64,000 nt of DNA from Kappaphycus alvarezii. Lineage: Eukaryota > Rhodophyta > Florideophyceae > Gigartinales > Solieriaceae. How positions within the stretch are numbered: the first letter of the stretch is position 1; each line of letters opens with the position of its first letter. Location: positions 1 through 64,000 of the forward strand of contig NADL03000547.1 of assembly GCA_002205965.3 (NCBI GenBank), given 5' to 3'. Below, in pieces: positions 46,152 to 58,620 of the stretch. The position numbers were made by a program, and so were the translations under genes. The notes beneath the pieces were generated by a model. The model saw only the letters and a list, made by a program, of their open reading frames with translations, made no database searches and was not told where the DNA came from.

Positions 46152-46982
46152 CTACCTCTCCTTCCTCTCCAGTCTCTTCTCGGTAGCTTTAGTGTTCGGC
46201 TCGAGGGGTAATACAATTTCTTCGGATCCAACGTGGAGACACAAGCTCCGGGTGCCGAAATTCATATTCGCACGCAAAGCGGAGAGGGTGGGGCTTCCAA
46301 TTACGAGGTCGAATGGCAACTTCTCCACGACGAGGTAGTCCAGCTTGACTGCTTGGATTCCAAACGTTGTAGGAACTTGGAGTAACGAGCCGAGGCGAGA
46401 AGAGCTTTCCCTATTCGCAACCGTGATTCTCTTTGCTGTATAGTTCGGAGAGAGGTACAGAAGTCTGGACAAGTCTGCTGACATAACGTCAGGGACAGCA
46501 CTGCAATCAAGTAGTGCCCAAGCATCGGTACCATAAACTTTCACTTGAATCAATCGAAGCAAACTTGGTTCAACGTTGGAGACGAAGGTTACACGGGGGA
46601 TAATCTTGCTCTTCCCGAGAAGGCGGCGCATCACTTTAGATCCAACGTCTGCGTCCCCACGAAGGAGTTGGCCAAAAGTAAGTCCACAGTTGGCAGTCGC
46701 CAGTTTCGAGACAACGTCGTACTTTCCGACGTATTCTTGTATCTTGTCTGCCTTCTTCTTTCCTCTGTTGGTCTTCTTGGCCTTCTTCATTCGATCAACT
46801 TCTCGGAAATTGGCCTGTGGGTGGTTCGGTCCCGCATGCGGAGGGTGAGCTGCTTGAGGGCTAGCTACGAGGCGGGATATCGGAATGCCTCCATAAGATT
46901 CTTGTCGGGGTTGCTTCGGAAGTGTTTCGCCGTCTGCATTTCTCTTCGTGTCGTTGACGCCTTCTTCTTCCGATGATCCCAT
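46152..46982 (-). pseudogene. pro: Gypsy protease region
   Basis: 276-codon frame with a linker, then a retropepsin-like fold: V-Y-G-T-D-A-W-A-L-L-D-C-S-A, where D-S-G or D-T-G is expected, followed by D-L-V-I-G-S-P-T-L near 46290, typical of the I-I/L-G motif near the end of the fold. The changed active site means it is inactive. Confidence 0.75.
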
Positions 46983-47080
46983 GTCGGCCGATTCTCACGG
47001 AGAACATTCACTTTCCCAGACTCTTCGCCTTCTTCTTTGGGCTTTTCCTTAACATCAGACTTTTTCAACGGCGCGGACCA

Positions 47081-47912
47081 TCACATGGCCTCTGTGTGTT
47101 CCATCCTGCCGCAGTGAACACAAAGGGTATTGCGGTGCGGGTTCTTCTCGCACCTCAAGGCTGTGTGACCCATCTCATTGCAGTAGAAGCACTGCCTAAC
47201 TCGGTTGTTCTTCTGGATTCCCGTAGAAAATCCGGCCACCGGATCCCCCTTCTTGTTCTTTAGAAACAGCGTAAGCTGGGAAAGGTCTTCTGCCAAAGCA
47301 TCTACCTTGTTCTCGATGTTCCTCGAACGAGCGTCTGGACGAACCATTCGCTTTGCGGGCGAGACATTGGTGATGGGGTTTGAGGGGCCAGCAAAGGCGA
47401 GTTGGTTCGAATGAAAGTCCCTTAAAGCCTTGAATGTATCTGAGTAGTCCTTAGGTCCGCGGAATGACAGACATTTCTGTAGTCCCTTGTAACGAAAGGC
47501 GGCGGTGCGAAGTAACCCAAATCTTGCGATATTGTCGAACCCTGCATTCTCGTAGAGTCTTCCCATCTCTTTTAGTGAGCCAGGGATATCACAGATCTCT
47601 AGGCCGATCTCCAAAGCTTGACGAATAATATCTTGAGGGTCTTATTCTTTGACAAAATGATCGAAAAAGCGAGCTTTGACGGCGGTATAGTTCTTCGCAT
47701 CATCAAGTAACGCCGTGTTCGACGCGAAAGTGTCATAGTAGAAGTCAAACGCCACTCCATCCAGATGATCGAGGATAGCGAGGGCTTTCTCCTCTCGGAT
47801 TTAAGGACATGATGAAGTTCTCGAAGAAGAAGAAGAATTTTTGCACGTCGCTTGACCCATAGAAAACGACGAAGCTGGGGCCGAGCGTCCCGTCCCTGCG
47901 CAAGAGTACCAT
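47081..47912 (-). pseudogene. gag: Gypsy gag with CCHC knuckle
   Basis: A candidate ATG at 47912 lies within the primer-site candidate just inside the 5' LTR. The capsid-like part is broken by a frame change near 47800 and a TAA near 47642. The first knuckle is canonical: C-F-Y-C-N-E-M-G-H-T-A-L-R-C. A second, C-V-H-C-G-R-M-E-H-T-E-A-M, ends at TGA exactly where the fourth zinc ligand should be. A Lys-rich linker follows in the protease region. Confidence 0.8.
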
Positions 47913-47914
47913 GT

Positions 47915-48260
47915 TGCCGCCCTTTGTTGGCTGTGGGCGGAGGGAGAAAAGAAAAAAAGAAAAGGTAAAAATAGAAAAGGATTGGGTGGCCGTTCTCCTC
48001 AGGGTTCGTTATCTCCCCTCCTTTTTAAATCCCCGGCAGGCCCGGCTGGGTTTATATGCGGGTGAGCAGTGGGTGGCAACACCAGGTTGAACTACACACT
48101 GCCCACCTAAAAATTAAAAAATAATCATAAAATTGTAGAAAATAACTAAAAAATAGACCAGACTGCAGTAGCTCCAGTGTAGGGGGCCATAGAAATAAAA
48201 CTGCGTCATACAATTGCCCAAATTCGTACACTTTCTAGAAGCATCCACGAGCTCACGACA
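47915..48260 (-). repeat. Gypsy 5' LTR
   Basis: 346-bp partner of 40933-41277; same ends, but with scattered substitutions and small indels, for example in the CTCCCC/TTTTT stretch near 48010-48030. Confidence 0.9.
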
Positions 48261-48765
48261 GCTATGTTAAAGCATGAACTGACATATAGAACTGTACAAT
48301 TCTATCACATGTAAACTTATTTATGACAAAAAAAGAAGTATTTCCCAACTTACAGCGACCTGTAGTGATACTGTACTAATTTATCTAGTGCAGTGTAAGA
48401 TTTGATTTTGCAGTACTATTTACTAGGATTTACAACTAACTGAACATTTCAAAAAAGGGTGCAGAACACATCAGAATTTCAGTTTTATTAAGGAATTGAA
48501 ATTGGTCGAGAGAAATTCCTCTTCAATGTAATTGCACAATTTAAGTTCTGGCAGTAAATAGCGTTTTCAGAAAACTTATAGTATCTTAACTTATCAACCT
48601 AACCCCCCATACGGTGGGTGGGTGGGAATATCATACAGCTGGACACGTACGCACGTTATATTAATATGCACCACCGTTGCAAATTTTACTTTACTGTACA
48701 CTGTTACTGCTGTACTGTACCGTATATTAGCTTAAAACCCTACGCCCTCTCTCCTGGGTGCGTAT

Positions 48766-49059
48766 GAAATCACATTCACCTCACCTTTCCAAAAGTGCTT
48801 CCTATCAAAGGGAGCCCGGGAAGCGCGCGCTGCCGCCAATGCGGCAGAACGACGGAAACTGAGGGACTTTGCGACCAAAATCGCCGTCTTTCCTGGCCAT
48901 GCTTCACCGGGACGCCCGCTTCTCGGCTGGCAGTTTGTCCCACTAGCATTTGATTCCTTGAGATTCCCATCGGAGACCACATCCAAGGTGGCCGATGAGT
49001 ATGCGGCCGCTATCGCGGCCCGTATCGTATGCTGTAAGGCGAAGGTATCCTCGGCTTAA
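48766..49059 (+). pseudogene. C-terminal relic of the reverse-transcriptase element family
   Basis: An open frame ending in TAA reads A-A-E-R-R-K-L-R-D-F-A, then G-W-Q-F-V-P-L-A-F-D-S-L-R-F-P-S, then A-D-E-Y-A-A-A-I-A-A-R. This matches the pattern I associate with the C-terminal domain of the same non-LTR-type RT proteins seen at 13.5-15.9 kb. It is GC-rich compared with its surroundings, as is that relic. A 3'-end piece is expected from 5'-truncated insertion. Confidence 0.6.
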
Positions 49060-49533
49060 TCAAAAGCTCAGCTATGACATTTGGTCCACGTGTGCAGCTT
49101 CAGCGATTGTTCGTAGCCCGCACCATGCAAAAGTTTGCCTCCCGCCCCAAAGCTAGTCAATTTTAGTGGCTTTTCGAAGTATTTAAGGAAATAAGTGAGT
49201 AAAAACGGATAATACCTTAATGCACTGTTGCAATTCCTCACTTACTTCAGACAGATAGCCCCTCTCTGGTCCCGGGAAACATGTCAGGGTCACTCTATAT
49301 AGACCTCAGAGGAGCGCTTATCATTTAGAGCATCACCTCCGGTGGAAGCAAACGGCCAATTTACTTTTCTACGTGCGGATTTCTGGTTGGTCAGGTAAAA
49401 AAATAAATATTTATTAATTGGGTACCAAACAAATTTTCCCCTCTGGTCCAGTTGAGGGCATGCAGAAAGACGCTCATACTCAGCTTCTTATCCAAATTGC
49501 ATGCAACAAACAGTACCCCACCTATAATCCTCC

Positions 49534-50030
49534 TTGCTGAACCGCGTAGTCGAAGAAATGAGCTCCGACGACTTCTTTTGTAGTACTGACGACCCATTCG
49601 TTTCAGAATGCAATGATGATCCACCAAAGAGGGAAGGATTGAGGCCTCGTTGAGCACCAAATATTGACCGCAATCGAATGCAAGGATCTTAATGCCTCCA
49701 TGTGGACTATTTCAGCGCGAACCCCGTTTACAGCGAGGTTATTTTCAGACGCCGTTTTCGCCTGACTAGTCAGTCATCCCTTTGAACTTATGACGCCTTA
49801 AAAGACTCATAAGTTCTTCATGCAGAGACGTCGTTAAGCCGGCAAGATTTCATTAACAAGGTTGCAGAAAGAGACCGTGGTCATACAACTTCTACTAGAT
49901 GGCTGTGCTTCAGATCCCCTTGAAGAGTATATTCGCCTCGGTGCTTTTACTACGGATGGGGTGCTGAGAATATCATAAATATTGTTTTGGATTCCTTTTC
50001 GGCGTAATATCTACGCGTTCCAATGAAGAT
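49534..50030 (+). pseudogene. PIF/Harbinger-type (DDE_Tnp_4-like) transposase relic
   Basis: In shifting plus-strand frames: V-D-Y-F-S-A-N-P-V-Y-S-E-V-I-F-R-R-R-F-R near 49720, a Q-R-R-R-x-A-G-K-I-S-L-T-R-L-Q-K segment near 49840, then I-Q-L-L-L-D-G-C-A-S-D-P-L-E-E-Y near 49900, and finally Y-L-R-V-P near 50015. This is the ordered signature of the N-terminal part of Harbinger/ALP1-like nucleases. The catalytic D-D-E part is not seen, and the frames are full of stops. The ends of the element are not found. Confidence 0.6.
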
Positions 50031-51500
50031 GATATGAAACGTATACTATGTCGATCAGAAAAACTCAGCTTTTCTTGCATGGTTGGAAGTTTGGATTGCT
50101 GCAAATGGGTCTGCAAAAACTGCCCGACAGCCTGAAATGGTCAGTTCGAAGGAAACGAAAGCGTACCTGCCACAATTCTGGAAGCTATTTCCTACGATAC
50201 GCTTTGGATCGGGCACGCATTCTTCGGCATTCCAGGTGCTTGCAAAGATATTAACTTCTAGATTGCTCTCCCCTTCTTTTTAATATAGCCATTGGATCGT
50301 ATCCATCACCCATGTAATACAATATATGCGATCAGAAACGTAACTTGCTATACTGTACAATTGATTGTATCTATCCGAAGTGGCCGTGCTTCTTACATAC
50401 TGTAGTGCAACTGCACTAACACTGTACAACCATCGGCAGAGCTGATTTAAGTGATCTTTTTTGATCTGATTCACCACTAACCAGCATGCACTATACTGTA
50501 AAGCCGGGCAATTTTCGATTGTCGCCCACCGGTATTCTTGGTACTGGATAACCAACCAAAAGGGTTCGAGGGCTTGCAATCTGGACTACTTGGCCCCCAA
50601 CTTGGACTTGATATTTTCACATGCAAAAGGAACCTATTGGAACAAGTGTGGACTGCACTTGTCTCAAACTTGGACATCCATTTCTTGCCTCACCTTAAAT
50701 TAACTTACCCCGCCGTCGTAGATAACCCTAACCTAGCTAACTAGTATTTATACCTACCTATCAACTAGGGCCCCAGATTTAACAGCAACCTCAGTGTTCG
50801 CTCTGAGCTTTACTCCCAACGCCCGCTTTTGCAGAAACCTTGCCAACGGCAACTTTAGCTATAGCCACGCTTATTCGCCCGGGTCCCCGTTTCTATTTAC
50901 CCCCTTGCTCTCCAATATTATAATACCCCTTTTTCATTTGTTTGTGATATTACCTCTCACTTTGCGCTTCGGACTCCGCCGTCTATATACAAATTGGAAC
51001 TTCAATGCTGTCGCTGGCGACCCACTGTTCACTACTAAACTCCTGGTTTCTACGATTCTCTGGAATCAATCCTTATCACGATCCTAGCATTTCGCGGACG
51101 ACAGTAAGGCCTTCAAACCAGAAGGAAAAGTATACCGTCCAGCCGTCAAAGAAATCACTCCCACTCTTCCAGCTCCACTTCTCCTCGCCACCGACGAGCT
51201 GTGCTACTGCATCGCAGCGTGCTTAAAGAGAAAAAGGGAAAGCGAATACCCTGTGAGTCTTGGTGTGTGTGCGTTGGGTTTCGCATTGTCTGACAGTGTT
51301 TCGTTTCTAGACAAAATGACTGCGCACCCTGCATTGTACTACAAATGCGATCGTGGAACCCATTAGAGAGAGGAAGATACTGCTGTTACAAGTGTAGTAA
51401 GGGGCTTATAAAGATGTGAAAAGAGATTTCCATGCACTTCAAGCCGAGTGGTACATCATTTCTCGTCTGAGGAGATAGTGGTCGGAGGCTCACATGACTG
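50031..51500. other. Gene-poor stretch
   Basis: A plus-strand frame at 50083-50283 has protein-like character (L-P-Q-F-W-K-L-F-P-T-I-R-F-G) and may be more of the neighbouring transposon, but I cannot place it. Otherwise TACTGTA motifs near 50340-50510 and no supported gene. Confidence 0.35.
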
Positions 51501-51518
51501 AAATCGTGAAGGGCGGCA

Positions 51519-52085
51519 TTATACTGCATAGAATTGATGTGGAGATGCAGGAGAAAGGGGAAGGACGAGCGTTTGAGGAGCATGACCTGGCGGAGACGTC
51601 ATAATTGGGGAAGATGCAACACTGATGTGGGGAATATTGAAATCACTGAACAATACTACCGTATTGTGGCAGAGTTCGTTTGCGTCTCTGCGTGATCTCA
51701 ACTTTTTTACCATGAACGAAATATAGTACGGCAATACTCGCAAGTTAGTAATGGACCGCTTGTGGGAACGGAAAAGACGTTCGCTCCTATAAATACCAAT
51801 TGCTCGCTATTGGACGATCTTGTAAATCACTGTTGGAGTCATTATCGCTGTTTGGAGAAGCACAGGGGGAGAGATAGGCGCAAACACATCACCTCAATCC
51901 AAATATGTAGCGGCTCGTTTTCCCACCTTTTGCACTGCTTCAGCGCGGGGAAGTTTGAAGTATTCAATCGTTTTAGCGTTTCTGAATTACACAGGCGCTT
52001 TGGAAAGCCAGACAATCTCATTAAGGTGCTTCGAAGACTCATTACGGGCTTTTTCTAAGTCAATGCAGACCTGAGACATTTTTAG
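51519..52085 (-). pseudogene. Coding-like debris, possibly coiled-coil
   Basis: Minus-strand reading gives M-S-Q-V-C-I-D-L-E-K-A-R-N-E-S-S-K-H-L near 52050, then after stops M-V-K-K-L-R-S-R-R-D-A-N-E-L-C and a Pro/Ser-rich segment down to 51519. The composition looks like a dead protein gene. No family recognised. Confidence 0.25.
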
Positions 52086-54880
52086 TTCTTTTCCGCACAA
52101 GCAGCTTTGGATAACCTGTCCTCAGCTTTACAAATAACACTGGGTGGTCTTCAGAACGCTTGTCCGATTCAGTATTTTCATGTCGCAATCATCTCCGACT
52201 AGGACGGAGCCAATTTCAGCAATAGTTTAAAAATTAGAGTTTCTAATTTGGCACTGTCCACTCCCGGAGAAGTTCTGATGCTCCTTCAAAAACAACCGTG
52301 CCAAGAAAAAACCTGACTGTTTTTCCCAAGTTTTCATTAGCTCACTGAAGCTTCACACCATTGTAGAGAGTTAGAGCCATTTTATAAATGTAGCCATCAA
52401 TTAATCCGGTTGGCCTTGATTTTTGAATATTGTTGGGAAAAATGTACACTTCACGCACTCTTTGTTGATCAGCTTGCATCTACTCTTAAGGGATTCGAAA
52501 GACCTCTCTTCAGTTGCAGGAGGTTTTAGATGATGTTAAACATAGGAAATCTTCGTAAGAGGCGACAAATAATTCCGCTAAGATCCAATTATAGGATCTC
52601 CTGACGCATTTATCCATGCTCCAGCGAGCGCGCAGTTCTCAAGTGGAGTATATTTTGAAACATGCGAGAGGACAGGCGGTTTCGGAGTCTTTTTCGGTTT
52701 ATTTTCTGTAGCTTGCAGTTAATTACGCGGTTCGAAAGAGTATGTGGTTCCCATTGCAATAATTGTCGAGTTTGAAATTGGATTTGTAGCGAAACAATCC
52801 CAAGGAACCCACTTTCTTCGAAGCTACTTCATCGTATAGAGGTAAAGATAGAGAAAATCGAAGATTTCCGGGAAACGGAAATTTCATCCAATGATATTGC
52901 GCCAACTGGTTCATTTTGGGGGTGAAAATTACCATTTTTACGTCACGATTTTAGATCTGGGGTAAAAAGTTTATTTATTTATTTTCCAGTGGGAAGGGTC
53001 GAAGCCAGATCAAATTACCAATTATCGAGAAATTATTTATTTGATGATTTGCTCCGAACCGGTGGGGATGCTCTGAGAGAATACTTCTGTACCTGTTATT
53101 GCACTTCGCTGAAAATACACGTGTACACGCTACGTACTAATTGAACCCTAACAGTACTGTAAGGAACAGCATGTACTGTACTGCTTGGACCTTTAATCGC
53201 TGTACAGTGCAGCATGAATCAAGTTCTGGAGTGCCAACGGTCCACTACTGACAAAATCTTCCATACATTAAAATAACCCCAAAAAACCCTCTCTCATTAA
53301 ATTACCAAGTCACGTAATATATATTTTACATTAAAATTCGAAAATATATGAAATTAGCGGTTCTATCAGTTCACATAACAAATCAATTGCAACTGTATTT
53401 TGGCGAGAAGACTGGAAAAAAGGGAAATATTATCCAGAGAGACAGATTAATCCCAGAAATGGCTTTTACTTCCTGTCCTTTTCGCTACAAGATATATCAA
53501 ATTGAAAACTACGTAACTTTTCTCCATCAATCACAATTTTAAAAGCGACTTCTCCCGAAATCACATTCACAAATATTACGTCCTTAATAATAATTACCTT
53601 TCCTAAGATTTCTCGCCTAATATTACCACTCACAGCGGCGGCATTGCTGCGAAACTTTTGTAGACGTAAGACGATTAATCAGTTCTATCCAATAGCGACA
53701 ACGAAGAATAGAGCAGTTGCCCAGTCATCGATGTATTTTTTGACGAACAAAGAAATGAATCCATTCATGAGATTACCAAATTAACTCTTGTGGAGTTCAA
53801 TTTCATTTGTAACTACCTTGAGGCCCATATCAGCAATATCTAAAACAAAGGGAGGTGACGAAAGTCACCGATGAAACTCCGGTACCTCTTATTTTTCACA
53901 ACGGCAGTATTGAGACAAGACATGAAGTGGGATATTATGGCAAACTTTTATGGCATCAAAGATGTGACATACGTGAAAATAGTTATGTCAATGATTATGT
54001 CAATGATTAAGATACTTTTCGGGTTTATGTATAGTTAGGTATATTTATAGATGATTTTTACTATTGCCCTGGAGAGCTTTTTGGAATGAATAGGGTCATT
54101 TCTGACAAAAATCAAATTCAAAAAGGTTTGAAATGAGTGGGTACGCTACATTTCTCACCATTAAGAAGAGTTTCAGGCATTGAGGGACATTGGAGGAAAC
54201 CAACAATTATTTTTCTGCAATGTAAAAGCTTTATGAGTTCAATGTAGAAGTTTCAGAGTTGATGAACGGGCAGAATAATTGCAAGAGTTATCACCACCAA
54301 GCGTCAGTTTTGGATATCGAAATAACGTAAAATGGTGTATTTTCACAATGATGATTTGGAAAACGGGATATCCAAAAGACAATCACGGATATTTGAATTC
54401 TGTAAGAAATGTTTCCGGACGGTCTCGGTGTGTTTCTCGACAAGTGATATATATTCATATAGTCTAAGATGAGGGACATTTTACCGAAGAATAAAACATC
54501 TGAGGAGATTTAAGCGTCTTGGATGGAAGGGAAAACGAGTCCAAGGCGTCTGACTACGTTATTGTCGAAAACATTTTCTGGTCGACATTACCTGGTTTCT
54601 TTCTTCTATTCAATGTTTTACTTGCTTTATATTATAATTTATTCATAGCTCTTCATCGAGAAGCTCTACACTCGTAGCGAAAGCTTGAGGAGGGGCCGAC
54701 GATGCTCTCCCGACTCTTCGGGATTTTGCAGCCTATCTGATGTAAGGCTGATGTTTCATAGGCTAAAGAAGAATACGAAAAACAGCTGCACAAACAACGA
54801 GTGAGTTGATCTGGTATTAACCGCTCTGGATGTAGATCACAATAAAAAAATGGTGGGAATATTTCTTAGATATCGTTCAT
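52086..54880. other. AT-rich stretch, nothing recognised
   Basis: No frame with motif or structure. A CACGTG lies near 53116 and a TACTGTAC cluster near 53150-53215. Confidence 0.4.
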
Positions 54881-54883
54881 GTT

Positions 54884-56640
54884 ATGCCTCATAAGTTTAT
54901 CGTGGAGTTGGAGGAAGTGTCACTGGTTGAACCATTTTTTCCAGATTTTCATAAGAGCAAGTTAGGGCAATCGGTTTCTTCTTTCCCTCATTCTGAGGCT
55001 CTCGTATACCACATGGGTACACGAATGAGGTTAAAAGTTGCGGTTTTTCTGTTAGAGAGGAGCACACCTGGGTAATCGTTTCAACTTCTCTTTCACACGT
55101 CTCATATTGCTTCAGACAGCATATTTATTGTATCAATACTGAAAGAATGATCCTCACGTCGTTATGTTGTTTTATTTACGGAGTTTTGCTTATTTGCGGA
55201 TATTCTACGGTTTAGACGAAATTTTCAAGTCTTTTCCATGCTGATCCCTGCGTTAGTGCTGCTGTTCTCATTCTTTTCTTGTGTATATAGATTCTCGTAG
55301 CTTCATAGGTAGGGTTGTTTAGGTGTTTTATATACACGTCAAATCCAGCACTGAATTCAGGAAATAATACACTAGTTGATGAGTTCGTTTGGAACGACAA
55401 TGATCTCGGGGCAGGATGGTACATGTTGTTTTCGGCAGAGATTGGTGGATATCTAACTGAACTTGTGGAAAAAATGGCGTCTGCGTCGATATAGTGACAC
55501 TGGACAAATTTTTTCTTCGTTGAAAGCGTCGCTGTGAACAGTTCTATTCTACCTACTTGTGGTAAGATGGCAAAGATAGACTTGCAGAGTAGATATGGCT
55601 CTAATCTAGTTAAGAATTTTCAGTCCGTGAGCACAGCAGATCATGTGTATGCCTCCATGTTCCTTGAAAGAGTTCAGAAAATATTTAATATCAATCGTGC
55701 ATAACACAAGATGAGACGGATAAAAGGTTCGAAGGGCGAGCGGCCCAGTAACTGGAGAATATGATGGTTCTCGACGTCCTGTGATTTCATGTATTGCATT
55801 GATGAAATTCAGAATTGGTTTTGTGTGTTTTTATGCCTCAATCACTAGATCCGTGAGTATTGGCAGTTGATTGCAAAATTTTAAAGAACAACTCCCTTGG
55901 ATAACTGGATGAAGCTGTGTTGATGTGCTTTGTTGCAAGCAGCCGGAGTTGCCCCTTTTGAGATACATACAGAGATATGGGTACTATGTTGCAATCACAT
56001 TGTGTCGCTTGCCGAAAATCAACTGTAATCACTGCAAGATGGATTTTATGTTGTTGCTCATGCCAGTGAACAATTTTAATGGAAAGAAACTGGGTTTATG
56101 GGAAATCTGTCTTTGCTTTCATAAATATATTGATAGGTGCAAAGGAGATTCTAGTCTGTTAGCACTGCTACATGTTGACGCTACTTTACCTCCTCTCAGG
56201 CTCTCAGCTCAAGTTCCCAACCTTGTAGAACTCCATTTTTCACATGTTCAAAGATGGGTGCACGTCCAAAGCAAGGTGTTAAGAATAGCATCAGTCGGAT
56301 TATCAGTTCTGTAATACACAATTTAGCTGAAAAAAAGCACAAGTGGGAACGGCGGTGCGGAAAATCCAGTGATCACCGATCCTATTGCAGACATAGAAGA
56401 GAATATGGAGCGTAAGAGCAAGCCAAGAGCATGCCCCGGGTCCCACCTTTTTCAAAAAAAATCTTCCACCAAGGGCCTGCAATTGAGAAGAATAATATAC
56501 AAAACACGAGGGCGACGATGCAGGTTATGACGGATGCGGACAGAGAAGCTCAAAGGCATGAAGAGAGGAAGAGCGAAAAGAATTCTGCTCGAACCAGCAA
56601 TAAACTGAAGATTGTTCCGGACCTGGCTGCCGACTATTAA
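54884..56640 (+). other. Possible dead coding region, unknown
   Basis: Scattered plus-strand frames with protein-like composition: 54884-55075 (ATG; V-E-L-E-E-V-S-L-V-E-P-F-F-P), 55925-56314 (129 codons) and 56431-56640 (ATG; charged helix E-A-Q-R-H-E-E-R-K-S-E-K-N). They are separated by stops in all frames, so this is either noise or a decayed gene. No domain recognised. Confidence 0.2.
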
Positions 56641-58407
56641 ACGACTAAAAAACGATGAGAAAAACAAATGAACCTGCGCAAAGAGAATTTGGAGATACAG
56701 ATCAAGATGGAGAAACTGAAACGAATCTAGGTACGCAGAGCTGGGCCCGAAAGGTGTGAGGAGAACGTACGCCGTGTGCAGCTAGGGTAGTTGCAGACAG
56801 TGACATACGGGTAGAGTTAGGACTCGGAACGCAGTGGATATGCGTAGGCAGGACGTTTGATATCGGAACGCGGGGTTTATTGGTAGTAATTTGGGGTACT
56901 GGACGAAAATGGGGTGGTATTGTAACGTAAGACTTTTGACTCGAGCCTTCACTCATCCGATTTGCAAGCCGGAAAATTCAAGCTCGCTGAGGTGTCTGTG
57001 TATTTTAGAGATTATTGTGATTAGCTCGATAATGGTTTGAAGAAAGTGCAGCAATGCACACGAAAGGTTGCAAGCTTGGACAAGTTTGCAGATTTCATGA
57101 TGACACCAAGCCGTGGAATTCGTAGGGTAGCATTGAATAGGCAAGTGATGGAATATAAATGGCTTCCCGAAGCAAGGTGGACTCGAGATTAGTAAAGGCG
57201 AGAGAGTGTGAGGTTGCAAGGGTGGTGGTGGGTAAATGCAAATAAAGAGCTCTGGTTGAGTTTGAAGGCTTTTTTGTAGTTGAGCTCAATAAATGTGCAA
57301 GAATATGAGACGATATGAGATGGGGTGGGGCGACTGTTGAAATTTAAGGTGATGAGACTGGAAAGGGGGTGTGAAGTGTGCCAGGAGGTTTGAAGAAGAG
57401 TTGAACAGTATTGGCGGTGGGAAGTGAAACCAAAGTGGTGGTGTGTGCATTTCAGCGAGCAAATGGGGGAAGAAGACTTGAGAGATTTTCTAAGATTGCA
57501 ACATTTGTGTTGGCATACGTAAGGAAATGTTGCAAAAATAGAGCCACCTTGACTAAAGTTCCCCGGAGACCGGTTTAGTTTGCTATCATATGAGATTATG
57601 TGCCAGGTTTAGTGCGGATTGTTTGACTGGGCTGTTTTTTGCTTTTTTTATTGTTGCTAATATCTCGTGATAACGAGTATGGAAAGGGCGGCTGTGTTTC
57701 CACAATTTTTTACGCTTGTGATATTTTTGTTTTTGATGTATTCCTTTCGTTTGGATCTTTACATCTGTAAGAAATGAGTGATTATTCCTTGAAATTCTGT
57801 TTGGGGGAACCACATTTGGATAAGTTAAAAACATTGTCATAGCGCGGGGACCGTTTGAGTAAGTTGCCATTTTGGGCCGTGCTGTTGGTTAGAGTTTTTT
57901 CCACGCGCTGCAAAAGCAATATGAAAAACAGCCTGTACTTTAGTAGAAGTATTTCATCATTATGTTTCAAAAGGCAGTTCTCACGAGAAATCAACAACCA
58001 GTTGAATTTCAGATCATATCAGCTTTGTTGACGTCTGCACCGATAGATATCATTTTTGCACAGCCACTCATACCTTTGGCTGCTTTGTAAATTATCATTC
58101 TACACGCAAGTAAGACGTAACAGTGTATTAACGGATATCTTTTACGGTTTCATAAGCTACAGTGCGAAACATGTTAAGGAGAACGTTCTCTTTTCCATGA
58201 TTAATTGTTACATAAATGAATTTAGGTCCTGGAAATTAGGCGGGTTCTATTTCACGATACTAGAAATCACCAGTCGGTTTGACATTTGGACCTTCATTCC
58301 TGATCTATTAACGCATGGAAGTACAGCAATGATAACACTGTCCTCCCCATGGCCTCTGCGTATATTCAAAGCCGACCCTAATTTCTCCACGCACAGGTCC
58401 CACCTCT
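56641..58407. other. No supported gene
   Basis: Frames in both directions are short and low-complexity. I see no repeat boundary or structural motif. Confidence 0.35.
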
Positions 58408-58620
58408 ATGCCTACTCCATCTGCATCCATTAGCCTAAAATCAACCTCTGCAGCCCCTCCAAGCACATCTCTACAGTTTACTAGGGAAGACGCTGGGGAT
58501 TCGTTGGAAGAGTCGGTTGCCCCGGAGTTGGTTTATGATTATCAGGACTCGGACGATAAGGCCATGGAAGAAGCTTCAGAAGAAAATGAAAAGGGCCAGA
58601 AGCCAAAAAAAGAGAATTAA
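58408..58620 (+). CDS. Small acidic open frame, hypothetical
   Basis: 70 codons from an ATG at 58408 to TAA. The Ser/Thr/Pro-rich start (M-P-T-P-S-A-S) passes into an acidic stretch (E-L-V-Y-D-Y-Q-D-S-D-D-K) and a K/E tail. Such composition is common in disordered exons, so it may be an exon of an unseen gene or chance. Confidence 0.2.
   Translation: MPTPSASISLKSTSAAPPSTSLQFTREDAGDSLEESVAPELVYDYQDSDDKAMEEASEENEKGQKPKKEN

Larger units (their letters stand above)
40933..48260 (-). mobile_element. Ty3/gypsy LTR retrotransposon with an antisense accessory frame
   Basis: LTR-like repeats of about 345 bp (40933-41277, 47915-48260) start TG and end CA. On the minus strand the internal region encodes gag, protease, RT, RNase H and integrase, the gypsy order. 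A TGG-starting primer site candidate (TGGTACTCTTGCGCAGGG) lies 2-3 bases inside the 5' LTR, and a purine-rich GGAGCCGGGGTGG abuts the 3' LTR. About 2 kb between integrase and the 3' LTR carries a reading frame on the opposite strand. The flanks do not show a target duplication. The LTRs differ at many positions and all coding parts are broken, so this copy is old. Confidence 0.9.

Noticed and set aside
47078-47086. TGA at the fourth zinc ligand of the second gag knuckle read as selenocysteine
   Set aside because: The element is full of stops and no SECIS-like structure was seen; a simple Cys-to-stop mutation is enough.
40933-48260. Target-site duplication for the gypsy element
   Set aside because: Left flank ATTTT and right flank GCTAT do not match, so either an old or recombined element; no duplication is claimed.
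31605-58620. Similarity of the P-T-P-S-A-S peptides at about 31780 and 58410
   Set aside because: Short low-complexity Ser/Pro match, not evidence of homology.
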